Positions 21,206 through 31,080 of a DNA stretch of 64,000 nucleotides are shown in pieces. Under the pieces are notes generated by a model, which saw nothing but the letters and a program-made list of their open reading frames with translations, searched no databases and had not been told where the DNA came from. The position numbers and the translations under genes are program-made. Within the stretch, counting starts at the first letter, position 1. Each line of letters begins with the position of its first letter. The stretch lies in assembly GCA_037178625.1 (NCBI GenBank), contig CM074131.1, positions 3,906,001-3,970,000 of the forward strand, in the 5' to 3' direction. This DNA is from Skeletonema tropicum (taxonomy: Eukaryota; Bacillariophyta; Thalassiosirophyceae; Thalassiosirales; Thalassiosiraceae).

Positions 21206-22417
21206 TCAAAACAAGATAGTTCCACGAGCATCCGCACACCAACTCCTCTGACTGTCCTCCACAATCGTGACGTCCAACCCCCTTCCATCTAATGCCACCA
21301 CACCTATATCCAACAACTGCCGTGCCAATACATCCCCACATCCATACATAAATACAATTGCTCCTGCTCCATACAGTGAGACGTATTCATTCATCTTGGG
21401 TAGAATGGCACCTACAGCATTGGGCGTGTTTGTGGGAATGGTGCTTGCTCCGTAAAACATTTTCGCTTCAATCCAATTGATTGTTGTCAAAGGACTTTGA
21501 TCAGTGACGCCGCTCTTCTTGCCACCACCACCACCACGACGTGAATCAAAGTCCAATTGAACACAATACCCATCCCTAACCCGAAAATCAGGTGATGGAG
21601 GCATCCTCCCCCCTCGTTTTCGATTCATCCTCCGTTGATCCTCCTCGGTCATAAAACACTGCAAGACATTATACCTCCGTAAGTAATTCTGAACCACTTG
21701 TTCAAACATTGCGGCAGAGTGTCGAATATCCATTTCGGAACCCAATTTGAGCTGTGGCATGGATAGTCTTGGTTGGAGGTGTTTGAGGTGCGTTCGTCGA
21801 AGAGAGAGTGATTGTAAAAGTGTCATGCAGCGATGATTGTTGTTGTTGTTGTTCTGTTTTTTGTCGCTAAGCAATAACTTTTGAATCTTTTTCAATCGAA
21901 AGGGAGGCTGATCTTTCATCATGCCGCGTTCACTCTTACCCCAGTGTAGTAGTGATGGTAGGAGACGTTCTTCCTCTTGGAGAGGGATGTAGTGAGAATG
22001 TGGATTGGGCCATGGTAGTGATTTCGTTTTATTCGAAGTGTTGATTCTGTCGTTTTCTTCATCAAGCCGAGCTGAGCGATTGCTGCGCTGTTGGCTGACG
22101 AAGTTTTGCTGCTGCTGTTGCTTTCTCTGAGCGTTATTGTTGTTTCTATCATTATTCATTGACACAGCACCATGGTTATTATTATTCGTCCTCGCTGTCC
22201 TTCGTGCATGGTTTTCGGTTCGATGTCTGCCGCCGCCTCTACCATTTTGATGATGACTTCTTCTCCCGCCGCCGCCGCGACCACCAGTAGCGCCGCTAAT
22301 ATTGTTATTGATCGAATTGTCACTCCTCGGCCGCTTCCTGCCGCTGCCTGTCGATGCTGCTGCGTCCTCCATCTTCTCTTCTACTTTAAAAGGCGCTCGG
22401 CGGGCGCTCATCCTCAT
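21206..22417 (-). CDS. CDIN1 (C15orf41)-like restriction-fold nuclease
   Basis: The ORF encodes 403 aa; the first ~140 residues are basic and low-complexity (Arg/Gly, Asn and Gln runs). The C-terminal half matches, from memory, the TPD-motif family that includes human CDIN1: SPDF (about 275-278), then INWIEAKMFYG with Glu317-x-Lys319, and IVFMYG. Asp277 with Glu-x-Lys fits a PD-(D/E)xK nuclease core. Human CDIN1 binds codanin-1 and is linked to chromatin assembly in erythroid cells. The role in a diatom is unknown. A Gly/Lys-rich loop of about 15 residues separates the SPDF and IEAK motifs. The last ~15 residues look unlike the family, so a C-terminal intron or alternative end is possible. 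The gene converges on the DDAH-like gene about 210 bp away. Confidence 0.78.
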   Translation of the reverse strand: MRMSARRAPFKVEEKMEDAAASTGSGRKRPRSDNSINNNISGATGGRGGGGRRSHHQNGRGGGRHRTENHARRTARTNNNNHGAVSMNNDRNNNNAQRKQQQQQNFVSQQRSNRSARLDEENDRINTSNKTKSLPWPNPHSHYIPLQEEERLLPSLLHWGKSERGMMKDQPPFRLKKIQKLLLSDKKQNNNNNNHRCMTLLQSLSLRRTHLKHLQPRLSMPQLKLGSEMDIRHSAAMFEQVVQNYLRRYNVLQCFMTEEDQRRMNRKRGGRMPPSPDFRVRDGYCVQLDFDSRRGGGGGKKSGVTDQSPLTTINWIEAKMFYGASTIPTNTPNAVGAILPKMNEYVSLYGAGAIVFMYGCGDVLARQLLDIGVVALDGRGLDVTIVEDSQRSWCADARGTILF

Positions 22418-22741
22418 CGCTCATCGCTTTTCGGTTAAGTAGGAGTTTCCAAAATAATGAAAAACGCTGATAAGCCCCTTTTCTCATAATGGCGGGCGAG
22501 AGCCGCACAGCACTGGTCACAGGTAATTGCCACGCACATGCTCCTGGCACAAGGACAAGCAAGAAGAAGATAATATGAATGTACGTTGTTGTGGTCCACC
22601 CTTTCTGACACCCATTCGAATGATATCCATGACGAGTTTTTTCTTCCGATATTCGGAAGCTTTTTTGAAATCTTCCGATTTTCGGAAGATTTTGTAAAAA
22701 CATTATATACACCCCAAACATCGCCCAAAATAAGATCTATG

Positions 22742-23468
22742 AGGTCTTTTTAGCTAAATACTACAATTTTTTGTCATACTGCATCGATCGAGGGGGTACA
22801 AAAGGGCGTTTTAGTTTTGGCGCGCCGGCTCTTTCAGCCTCCATCACAAAGATGATCAAAACCACCATGTTCGGTGTGTAGTTTCACCATGTTACACATT
22901 TCCTCACAAGCTGAATGAGGGCTCTATGGACAGCCCATGATCTATATATTCGACGGGTGCTGGCGCTATTTCACTTGGTATCAGTCGTTGTGGTCGTAAT
23001 GCCGCTTCAAGTACGGACATCTTGCTTACTTCGTAAAAATCACCAATCTTTGATAGAGCAACGTATCATGTTCCTAGTGTTCCCATAGACCAATTGATGG
23101 CCCATTGGATAGCTTAAAGACTATATAATCGAGGATCGCTGCCGTATTTTGGGCATTAATCGACCGTCATAGTGGGAATGCTGGTGCTATGTGGACATGA
23201 AATTATTGATCTGGGAATGATATTATTATTCTATAAGAAACAATACATGGCTTGATTGGTAAGAGACGAGGAGAAGATACTATAGCAACTCAAACACACC
23301 AATACTGCGCATTACATCTACAAATACATCTTCAAAATGTGCACTTGCATGAGGTTTAGTCATCATCCTCTTCATCATATCACTGCAATACATGAAGTCA
23401 CCCTCGCACTACGACTTCTTCACTGCATAATAAGGACGTTCAAAATCTCTTTCGTATTGCTGTTCAGA
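22742..23468. other. Transposon interior without recognised gene
   Basis: No supported ORF. Nothing recognised. Confidence 0.4.
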
Positions 23469-24170
23469 CTATTTATTGGCGAATTCTTTCATTAAAGTGT
23501 GCATGGCTTGCATCTTGCTGGCTTGTTCTGTAGCTACCGTCTCCGAATGCTCAGACTCATCGACTTTGACAAACTCAAGCAAATAATCTTCAGTTGAAAT
23601 GTCTTTAAGCTCTTCTGCTCGGCTTGGGGTACTGATGTCATCCTCGATCTTCATTTTCCTCTCCAGTTGTCTGTGCACACGTCGTCATGAATGCATTGCG
23701 TGCTACCAGCCACATGGGCGCTGCTGCTGTCATCGACGAGGACGTTTACGGTAGAAATTCTGATGTGTGTTACGAGGATGATCGTCAGGAGAGTACCTCT
23801 CCGATGATGAGGACGGTGTTGGTGAGGAGCATCCTCCCGATGGAACAGCACCTTGACCACCAAAGTGGAATAAATTGCAATCGAGAATGCTTGGAAACAA
23901 ACAAAAAAAGATTTGTTGTTCCTCCCCGGATGGTTTGGATCGCTTCATGGACATAGTATACGGCAAGGATATAGATATTTAGAAGCAGTTCCACGAGACC
24001 GTCACAAACTGGGTAAACAATGGCTTACAGCCAAAGAGGACCTTGATTTCTATCCGTCTCTCTTCCATGCACGCGGAGCAAACAATGCCCGTGCTTCGTT
24101 CGAGATTCTTTGGATTACATGATAGGCACGTTTTTGATGCGGGCAGAAACTTCAAGATATACTGGAGTTG
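23469..24170 (+). pseudogene. Transposase-region remnants, frames broken
   Basis: Overlapping plus-strand ORFs at 23687-23956 and 23913-24122 switch frame repeatedly. An acidic stretch followed by MDIVYGKDIDI and a Lys/Arg-containing helix resembles the start of transposon 2's frame (acidic N-terminus, then a conserved block). The minus-strand ORF at 23678-23469 may be a shadow. No catalytic motif is preserved. Confidence 0.35.
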
Positions 24171-24199
24171 GGATGGATAGTATTGAAGGAGCCACTCTC

Positions 24200-24971
24200 A
24201 CAAATGACGATTTGAATTAAATCAATCAGTTCTTTCCTATAGAAAGTTTCGATGGAAGTAGTAGTAGTGCTGGAGAGGGACGTAGCCGTAGTACTCGCGC
24301 CAACAACACACCAAACCCCGTGGAGATGCCCTTTGCAACTTGCAAGACAAACAAAACTCCAAAACATCGAGGGAAGGCCAATACTCCAACGCATCAGCTG
24401 CGCTGTGAATTATGTGTAGGGTTCTCGCACGGACAGCTTGTTAAGTTTCAACAGGAGAAGAATACTGCAAGTGGTAATGCTAGTGCAACTCCTCGGTTGA
24501 AGGAAATTAAGCGGACATGTGCAAACTGTGGTAGAGGGACGGACTACTTTTGACACGGTTGCAGCCGATACCTCTGCTTCTCGGCACCAATGAAAGAAGA
24601 CAACACGAAGCATCCAAAGTACTTCAGAACCAAGATTCCGGTGATGGATAGCAGGAAATGTTCTCATGAATGGCGATGGCTCATTTCAGTACGTGGAAAG
24701 GTTGACGAAATGGACCTGCTACAACGCCGCTCATCAACTAGGACAGAGATCTATACTTGGCAAGAGGAGATCTGAGTTGATTAATATTGCGAGAGGAATC
24801 GCTCCAGGTGCAGGCGGAGAAGAAGATATGGAGGCAGATGAAGGAGGGATTGCAATTCAATCTGCTGCCGCTTCTGCTACCGGTGTCGCTACGGCGCCAG
24901 GTGCAGCGCAACGTCCAGCTGTGCCGGTCACTGTCAGAAAACGTCCAAAGAGAGCAGGGAAAGGCACATGA
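24200..24971 (+). pseudogene. C-terminal part of a piggyBac-like transposase, broken
   Basis: One frame runs from before 24320 to 24775 with a single nonsense codon at 24551-24553. It contains CELC, then CANC, then [stop]-HGC and a further Cys, a cysteine ribbon like the C-terminal zinc-binding domain of piggyBac-type transposases. The TGA sits exactly where the pattern expects cysteine, so it is probably a point mutation of a TGC or TGT codon. Near 24670 the frame shifts into one that continues to 24971 and ends in a basic Lys/Arg-rich tail. Catalytic aspartates were not found, so the superfamily is tentative. Confidence 0.5.
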
Positions 24972-25321
24972 GAGATATTGCGTCTGTATAGCATAGCAGT
25001 ATTCATAGTAGGATTCATACAACAAAATTGTTGCCACGGGCAATGGTAGCAAATAGTGTTACTTGTACGGCTGTTATTTGCAATTTAATCGAACCTGATC
25101 ACCTCCCAACGTCTCAAACTCATCGCAGGGGGGCCATAGACGTGTGTTGGAAGCATTGTTAGGGGGGAGCAAGCCCTGTGTTTTTTGGGGAGTCACGAGT
25201 GGTGCGCGCCAAGAATTTTCTCAAAATTTTTTGACCATGGCCAAAATTGGCCATCGCCTGATCGGAGTAAGAAATAGGACCCTTTGGCAGCTTATTCTCT
25301 GTTATTATTTGTTTTCATACT

Positions 25322-25879
25322 TTGAAACTGTTGGGGCGCATAGACGGGGGTATGGTCTATGCGCCCCAAGAGTTTGGTGGGCTCAAGTGCTCACCCTGTG
25401 GAGCTTTTGTTGCCAAACCAGCCAATTTTGTCGACAAAACTCCGATCTACAAAAGACTCAACGCATCGGAGAGCTCTCCGATGCAGCAAAGAGCTGACGA
25501 TGCAGCAAAAGCAATGATGGAAGAGAGTAATGATGATACCACGATGGCGGCCGGTGCCGAGGCAGTGCCAAAGCAAAAGAGGAGAAGGACGAAGAGCGGT
25601 ATTAGCCGCAAGCCAAAGGGTGGCAAGCAGAAGAAATCCAACGCACCGCATGCCCCGAACGTCCCTCGGAACCCATCACAGCCAACACAGGCGCCGACGT
25701 CAGATAATAATACGGCAGATCCAAGAATATTCAATCTGAAGAGGGCAACGCAAAGGCGAGATAAGCAAATAGAAGTATTGTCTGCTGATAACCAACAACT
25801 GAAAAGGAAAGTCGAGACTACCGCAAGAGAAATTCAATCGGTTGAACGCTACGGAGTGCGGGGTCTCGTCATGATCTGA
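25322..25879 (+). CDS. Hypothetical basic protein inside transposon 1
   Basis: The ORF encodes 185 aa. A Cys-Ser-Pro-Cys pair near residue 25 is followed by an Ala/Asp-rich stretch, then a basic Lys/Arg segment (about 78-105) resembling a nuclear localisation signal, a Pro/Ala/Thr linker, and a C-terminal coiled-coil-like helix (about 140-175). Family not recognised. It may be an accessory ORF of the transposon or a separate insertion. It starts inside a perfect hairpin at 25331-25369. Confidence 0.4.
   Translation: MKLLGRIDGGMVYAPQEFGGLKCSPCGAFVAKPANFVDKTPIYKRLNASESSPMQQRADDAAKAMMEESNDDTTMAAGAEAVPKQKRRRTKSGISRKPKGGKQKKSNAPHAPNVPRNPSQPTQAPTSDNNTADPRIFNLKRATQRRDKQIEVLSADNQQLKRKVETTAREIQSVERYGVRGLVMI
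25331..25369. repeat. Perfect 15-bp hairpin
   Basis: TTGGGGCGCATAGAC and its exact complement are separated by nine bases. The stem is long and GC-rich, stronger than expected by chance. Confidence 0.8.
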
Positions 25880-26389
25880 ATGTGGAAGGAGCAGGGGCGA
25901 TCTACTACAACAGCACCAATCGATGATATTGATCATGTTGGATGTTCCAGTCGATCAGTGTCCGATACAAACGACGATAACCGCTCAATCATCTCGCTCT
26001 ACTGTTAGGACGACATATAATTATACAACAAAATCACTGCGCCTTTTTTCGTTTTATGAAAGTGGAGCTCATTCACAGCATTTAAATATAAACAACACCA
26101 TCCAATATAGTCTGACTAGAGCAGGTCATCTTTATATGCTATATGTAACAGAACATGATATGATATGTGTAATCTAAGCCTGCCACAGAACATGATTCTC
26201 GACTCAACGCATGGAGCCATACGATGCCAATGTAGGATAATACGATGGCTGCAGACCCCATTCAACCATACAGCACCCTTCTATTAGTTACTATCGTCGA
26301 TGTTGCTCAGCATTCAGGGTTGAATAAGTCGTAAAGTGGACGCTATATGCCCAAAACGCTAAAAATCAATAATTTTGATGGCTCAAATT
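25880..26389. other. Transposon interior, no recognised gene
   Basis: Short ORFs only; the frame of the 25.3-kb ORF does not continue. Nothing recognised. Confidence 0.4.
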
Positions 26390-27193
26390 TCACCACACAT
26401 GAGTATATATTAGATAGAACCAGTAACCCACAGCAATACCATGATGCGCAAACGTTGCTACAATATAGTTGAAACAATATCGTGGTGTTTTTTGGGTTGT
26501 AAATGCTGAGGTACTTATGATATTGTAGAATATGATGCCAAAATTGAGTTGTCGACGGTCGAGGAGATCGGCACCGGTGACACAATAAAACTCGGCTGTC
26601 TTTGTCCAAACCCACCAAAAGAGTCGCCCAAATTCATCCAAATGGTTATACAAAGGAATAGAACCACTGGTTAGGTGCTTAAATTCTTGAAACAGGTCGT
26701 GATATCGATTATTCACTATCTGGGCGGAAGTCGAGCGGCTCAAAATGTCTATTTTTGATATGTGATCGGAAGACAAACAGGTTGGAGCTGCTGATAAAAG
26801 CACAAAATGACCAACCATACCATATAGGATGATATGAGTGTCTCTATTATTGATGGATTTACGTATACTGCTGTTTAGGAGGTCTATACCGTCAAATCCG
26901 CCATGGTGGGCATGTTGTTCTAAAAGATTAGATGGTGTTTGGCGATATGTACTAATTCCTACAGTTTCGCTAACAAGTTGGCGCCATATTTGACTCGACT
27001 CGCCTCCAAATCCATTCCCACGATGGCCAAAAGTGCCCCTATATGGAGGCTGATATCCACACAAGACAAAGATATAACACCACCAAACTTTGGGGATTTC
27101 TATTGGGGGTATAGATAAAGGTATTTGATCAATATTTGATGGAATATAAGAGGTTTGAAATTTGAATATCAGGGGCGTGCACCCCCCTAGCAT
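26390..27193 (-). CDS. Hypothetical protein, 267 aa
   Basis: An uninterrupted minus-strand ORF with fairly balanced composition (Trp, Tyr and His present; no low-complexity run). A hydrophobic stretch lies at about 115-135 and another near the C-terminus, so one or two membrane segments are possible. I recognise no family. It lies just inside the right end of transposon 1, where the TIR begins about 250 bp later, so it may be carried by the element or may be chance. Confidence 0.35.
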   Translation of the reverse strand: MLGGCTPLIFKFQTSYIPSNIDQIPLSIPPIEIPKVWWCYIFVLCGYQPPYRGTFGHRGNGFGGESSQIWRQLVSETVGISTYRQTPSNLLEQHAHHGGFDGIDLLNSSIRKSINNRDTHIILYGMVGHFVLLSAAPTCLSSDHISKIDILSRSTSAQIVNNRYHDLFQEFKHLTSGSIPLYNHLDEFGRLFWWVWTKTAEFYCVTGADLLDRRQLNFGIIFYNIISTSAFTTQKTPRYCFNYIVATFAHHGIAVGYWFYLIYTHVW

Positions 27194-27471
27194 TGTAGGT
27201 CTGTCTCACTCCAGATAATGCCCACACAGTAGGTACTCAAAATTCGCAATTTTACTAGCGGGCCACTAGCTGAAGCAAAAAAAAAATAGAAAATGGCACT
27301 ACACAGCGAGTATATGGCCAGAATGCACCAAACCAACGGCCAGTAATGCATAGGCAAGGTGATCGGAGGGGGTTAGGTGTGTTTCTGGAGCAATATAGCC
27401 GACTATTCTAAAATCTTCCGATATTCGGAAGATTTTGACTTTTGGGCGCGCTGAAAACTCGTCATGGATAT

Positions 27472-28069
27472 CGTAGCATTCACTTGCAAGGGCTCTATGT
27501 TAGTTGGTCACACTTCAAAATGTGTACTCTCTAGAGATTTGTGGCAGCCAGCTGTATCTGTATGTACGCACATTTCTGTCACAAAATTACTATTTCGTGG
27601 AACCCGCTTGCTTCTCAATTTCTCTTCTAACTGAGTATCTTTTCTCAGCCATTCTACCCTTATTCTTTCCCCATATATAAAGGGACCTTGTGCAACATCC
27701 AGCTGGGGCTAGAGCAGAGAAACGGGCGGCTAAGTATTGTCCGCGTTTCAGATTCATATTGTCTTCGTCCAGATGCTCAGACACCTTCTGCGTCGAGCCG
27801 AGGTAAGAACAAGCAGAAGCAGCAAAGGAAGTCGTAGGATAGGCATAGGCATAGGCATAGGCCAGATGCTGCATCGCATGACACTTTATAAATCTGAAGC
27901 TGGTAAGGACGCTTTTATATTATAAACGAACCCGCGAATAGTGACAACAACATTATGTTTGTAGTAAGTAAACAATACACAATACACAATATGTACACAA
28001 CCATGACCGCCGATCTTCTCGTTATCGTAGACTTCCCTCATCAACTCAAGAGCCGTGCAGTTCACTTTG
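27472..28069. other. Left edge of cyclin repeat unit A
   Basis: A GGCATA hexamer microsatellite sits at about 27840-27862. From about 27900 onward the sequence matches 57360-57450 (reverse) and 40300-40440 (forward), the 5' part of the small gene next to the cyclin. Position 28024-28028 (ATCGT) is the equivalent of the target site used by the LTR element at 40442-44368, here without insertion. Confidence 0.6.
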
Positions 28070-28542
28070 CTGAGAATACCCAGCTGTACTCTCGAACGCC
28101 ACTATGTTGCTCGACACGAACTTTCATATTCACGGGCCGAATGCGACCGCATGAAAGCTGTCGCCAGGGCTAGGGACAGGGAAGATGTCCGTGCATTTCG
28201 TTCAGCAATGACTTCACCTTCACCTTCACGAGAGATTACCGACAAAGAGAGTTTATATGCTTCATGGGAATCGAGCATCTGCTCACACCAGCATGCATAC
28301 GCGAGGTCAGGACTTGTAGAGCAAGATGCATCCAAGCGGTTCTGACAGAGTAAGCAAGGGCAAGAGGGGTCCTGGTCCTGCTTCTACTTCAAGATTCGGT
28401 TAAAAGACTATTGCGATTGCGCTTGCCTCAATCGCAAAGCTCAGACACGGAACGCCAACGCTAGAGATGAAGCAAGTGATGACCAAGAGAGTCGTGCATT
28501 CATCGAGTTGAGACGTATGAATCAGGTGCAAAGGTGGTAACT
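28070..28542 (+). pseudogene. Small conserved diatom protein, copy A, frameshifted
   Basis: The plus-strand frame encodes AREDVRAFRSAMTSPS-like sequence followed by EITDKESL, then loses frame because of a 2-bp insertion in a TTATAT stretch near 28253. The sequence after it still encodes, in another frame, the GIEHLLTPACIREVRTC-type block seen intact in copy C. The end (ASIA..QTRNANARDEASDD through NQVQRW, stop at 28542) is again in a shifted frame. From memory it resembles a family of short diatom proteins with a conserved 'RGLE' block; function unknown. It converges on cyclin A. Confidence 0.5.
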
Positions 28543-29025
28543 AGCTCGGAATGCGGTAGAAACAACGACAACGAGTTGAGAGAAGTTCAATCGGTAAAAG
28601 TAGAAACAGCCCAGAGGAGAGGGCAGTTGACGAAGGTAGAAATAGCCCTGAGACTGAGAAGAAAGACGGCATATGTAATATAGCTCGGAGACCGGAGAAG
28701 AGGGCAGTTGACAAAGGGAGAGGTAGCTCGGCCGGAGAAGAGGGCAGTTGGTAAAGCGGTTCTGACAGAGCAAGCAAGGGCAGGGGTCTTGCTTCAGGAT
28801 TCGGTTGGGAGACTAGTGCTCGTGCGCTTGCCTCAATCGCACAGACACGGAACGCCAATCTGAGCCTGAGCCTGAGAGCAAGGAAGTTAGGTGAATTTCA
28901 CCAAAAATTCATCTCAATCTGTAGCTCGAGCTAATATGTTCACCGGCACCACTGGTGTTAATAAATACAAAGTTAAAACCAGATTAGATATCTAGGCACG
29001 ATACCATCTATGTCTCCAGTAGACA
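28543..29025. repeat. 3' spacer between small gene A and cyclin A
   Basis: It contains repeated modules of the type GAGAAGAGGGCAGTTGAC-AAAG-AGA-TAGC (about 28610-28760, three or four times), also found in inverted form at 32400-32580 in unit B. No coding function. The modules vary in number between copies. Confidence 0.6.
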
Positions 29026-30060
29026 CTATGAGAAGACAGACGTGGGGGAGGCCTGTCTTCCCGCCACACTTGACGAAAGCTGAAGCTGATGCTCCGTCAT
29101 GGATACCGAGTAGATGTTATATAAACGCCCTGAACACTCCTCAATGGAGGGCGGGGATGCCGACTTGGGGAGTAACTGCAATTTCCTTTGAATCTTGATT
29201 GGGGTGGCAAGGACATTCATTGCAGCTATGATGGCAGAATGGGCAATCAGTGAGGGATTCTTGTTGATAAAGTATCCATCACAGACGCTTAGCTCCAATA
29301 AATACTTGGCGAGGTCCTTGATTTCAGCCACTGAGTCTGAGTCTTCTTCTTCTTCAGTGAGTTCCACCATCAAAGGATATAAGATATCCACAAATGTTGA
29401 TGGGGTTGGTGGATTCAGATACCAATTCAGGCTTTTCATTATGGACATCTCCATCTTGACCACTTGATCGAGACGGAAGAAGCCTCTGCTGAGAGAGACA
29501 ATACTGGAAATAGATATTTTCTTGGAGCTGTGAACCTTGACGGCGAGGTATAAACAAGTCATGGCCACTAGCTGGGTGAGTGTCTCGTCTACGTCTACGG
29601 AGTAGCGAGAGAGATATCTGTCAAAGAATGACATTGCAATGAATACGAGATCCCTATCCATGTCGCTAAGGTGAGGGGCGCAGAGTGTTGTTAGAGGTAG
29701 AAGACAGGTTTCTCGCGGTGATGGGACAATGATTTCATAATATAGGGGAGGACTTATTCATATTCAGGAACCTCTCTGAACCTGAACCCACACTTACCAA
29801 TGATCCACAACCCGAAAGCACCACTCTACAATTTTTTCACGCCAAGCTGAAGGGCAAGGAAGAGAAATGTCATTGTCATTGCCATCATCCTCAAGGAGGA
29901 GATCCACATCCACAGCTGCCGATGCCGATGCTGGCGATGTGCTGTGCATATCCTGCTCCGCCTTGGCCGGCGACATGTGATAAGCCATCATCATCTCCCG
30001 GTGAACAAGAGCTGTCCACTCCTCCAGGACATCCCCATCAAATGTTGACATGGCGGCCAT
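29026..30060 (-). CDS. Cyclin, copy A
   Basis: Exon 1 is 30060-29798, exon 2 is 29665-29026; the intron (29797-29666, 132 bp, GTAAGT...TTAG) is in phase 2 and splicing creates a Cys codon. The joined protein is 300 aa. The cyclin box begins W-R-E-K-I-V-E-W-C-F-R-V-V-D-H-C (end of exon 1) and continues DRDLVFIAMSFFDRYLSR, LVAMTCLYLAVKVH and SIMKSLNWYLNPPTP. These are canonical cyclin-box helices with the conserved Arg/Lys positions. A second, less conserved cyclin fold follows. It fits the expanded diatom cyclins thought to link cues to the cell cycle; kinase partner unknown. No intact destruction box seen. It differs from copy B by substitutions near the N-terminus (for example a Met-Ala-Ala start) and in a Glu/Asp/Ser run. 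Confidence 0.9.
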
Positions 30061-30149
30061 GTTATCTTCTAAATTCCAAGTTGCTCGGCGTGTTTTGTGT
30101 CTATTGTGATGTAGATTGCGATGATTCGCATGATTTTTCAGAGTAATGG

Positions 30150-30270
30150 GGTAGGTAGAATGGTGTTTTATGCACTGGCCGTGCTGCCAGCTGCCAACTC
30201 GTTTGCCTTCGCCGCACAGCACACTAGCGAACCAATATCTCTAGCTCGCGTTTGAAGTTTGCGGTAAGGT
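30150..30270 (-). promoter_or_regulatory. Cyclin A promoter block
   Basis: A ~110-bp block present upstream of all four cyclin copies. In transcript direction it contains TTTGCGG-like and GCGAGCT motifs, an inverted CCAAT (GAACCAATAT on the plus strand), GTGTGC-GCAAAGG, GGCAGCTGGCAGC and a TATA-like CATAAAAC about 105 bp before the ATG. The block is conserved while nearby sequence varies, which suggests function. Confidence 0.55.
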
Positions 30271-30854
30271 ATGCTAGGGTCTCAGCTCTCAGCACATGTG
30301 CTGAGTCCTCTCTAGAGGGTGAGTGTGCGGCAAAGGATGTTGGCAGCTGGCAGCACGGTTCTGGGAGTCCCGTTTAATCTCCCACCCTCTTCTCAGGGCT
30401 ATTTATTTCTACCTTCGTCAACTGCCCTCTCCTCAGGGCAATTGATGTCTTTTTTTACCGATTGAACTATCACACCTGCATGCAAAAGGTTCTGTTTACA
30501 TATGTGCAAGAAATCCCGGGGCGTCACTACCTGCATCAAAATCCGTATGTGAGTTTTTGTCTAAACATGGCTTCAAAACTGTCGATGTGAGATTTTGTGA
30601 ATCCTCCGGGCTGTTTCTACTTTTACCCATTGAACTGTCACCTGCAGAGTGCAGAAAGAAACATCTGTTCACGTATGCAAGAAATCCCGGACTTCAACAC
30701 TGCACAGCTGCTTGAAGATTGAAAACTTGCTCAGGGCTATTTTTACTGCTATATATCCTGAATATGTAAAAGACATACTCCGAGAATGTGAAGCTACTTT
30801 TACTACAATTGACGTTGCATCATGCGACCTCCATACACACGTTCAGTGTTGCCT
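30271..30854. repeat. Shared spacer between head-to-head cyclins A and B
   Basis: Nearly identical to 54969-55552. Homology of the two loci starts at about 30234/54932. It contains further GGGCTATTT-CTAC-TT-CTCAACTGCC modules. An ORF at 30649-30993 (114 aa) is identical in both copies but has no motif and overlaps the promoter block, so I treat it as untranslated. Confidence 0.7.
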
Positions 30855-30960
30855 ACCTTACCGCAAACTTCAAACGCGCGCTCTAGATATTTGTTCGCTA
30901 GTGTGCGGCAAAGGCAAAGGAGTTGGCAGCTGGCAGCGCGGCCAGTGCATAAAACACCAT
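30855..30960 (+). promoter_or_regulatory. Cyclin B promoter block
   Basis: The same block as for copy A, in the opposite orientation: CTTACCGCAAACTTC, TTCGCTAGTGTGCGGCAAAGG-like, TTGGCAGCTGGCAGC and CATAAAAC about 130 bp before the ATG. The CCAAT motif is changed to CAAAT relative to copies A and D. Confidence 0.55.
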
Positions 30961-31080
30961 TCTACCTATGTACCACATACCTCATTACTCTGAAATATCT
31001 TACGATCTTACGCATCACCACAATCTACATCACACAATAGACTCATAATACGCCGAGCAACTTGGAATTTAGAAGATAAC

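Larger units (their letters stand above)
22623..27471. mobile_element. Decayed DDE-type DNA transposon 1
   Basis: Inverted ends: ATATCCATGACGAGTTTT at 22623 and its complement ending at 27471. Inside each end lies a short palindromic block built on CTTCCGATATTCGGAAG. Between them are broken plus-strand reading frames with a transposase-like cysteine cluster (24.2-25.0 kb) and other ORFs. A very similar terminal motif bounds transposon 2 at 59.4-62.5 kb, which supports these boundaries. I could not find a target duplication, so the exact ends are approximate. Confidence 0.55.

Noticed and set aside
30649..30993. 114-aa ORF upstream of cyclin B, identical at 55347-55691
   Set aside because: Identity comes from the recent duplication of the DNA. 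The ORF overlaps the promoter block and has no motif.
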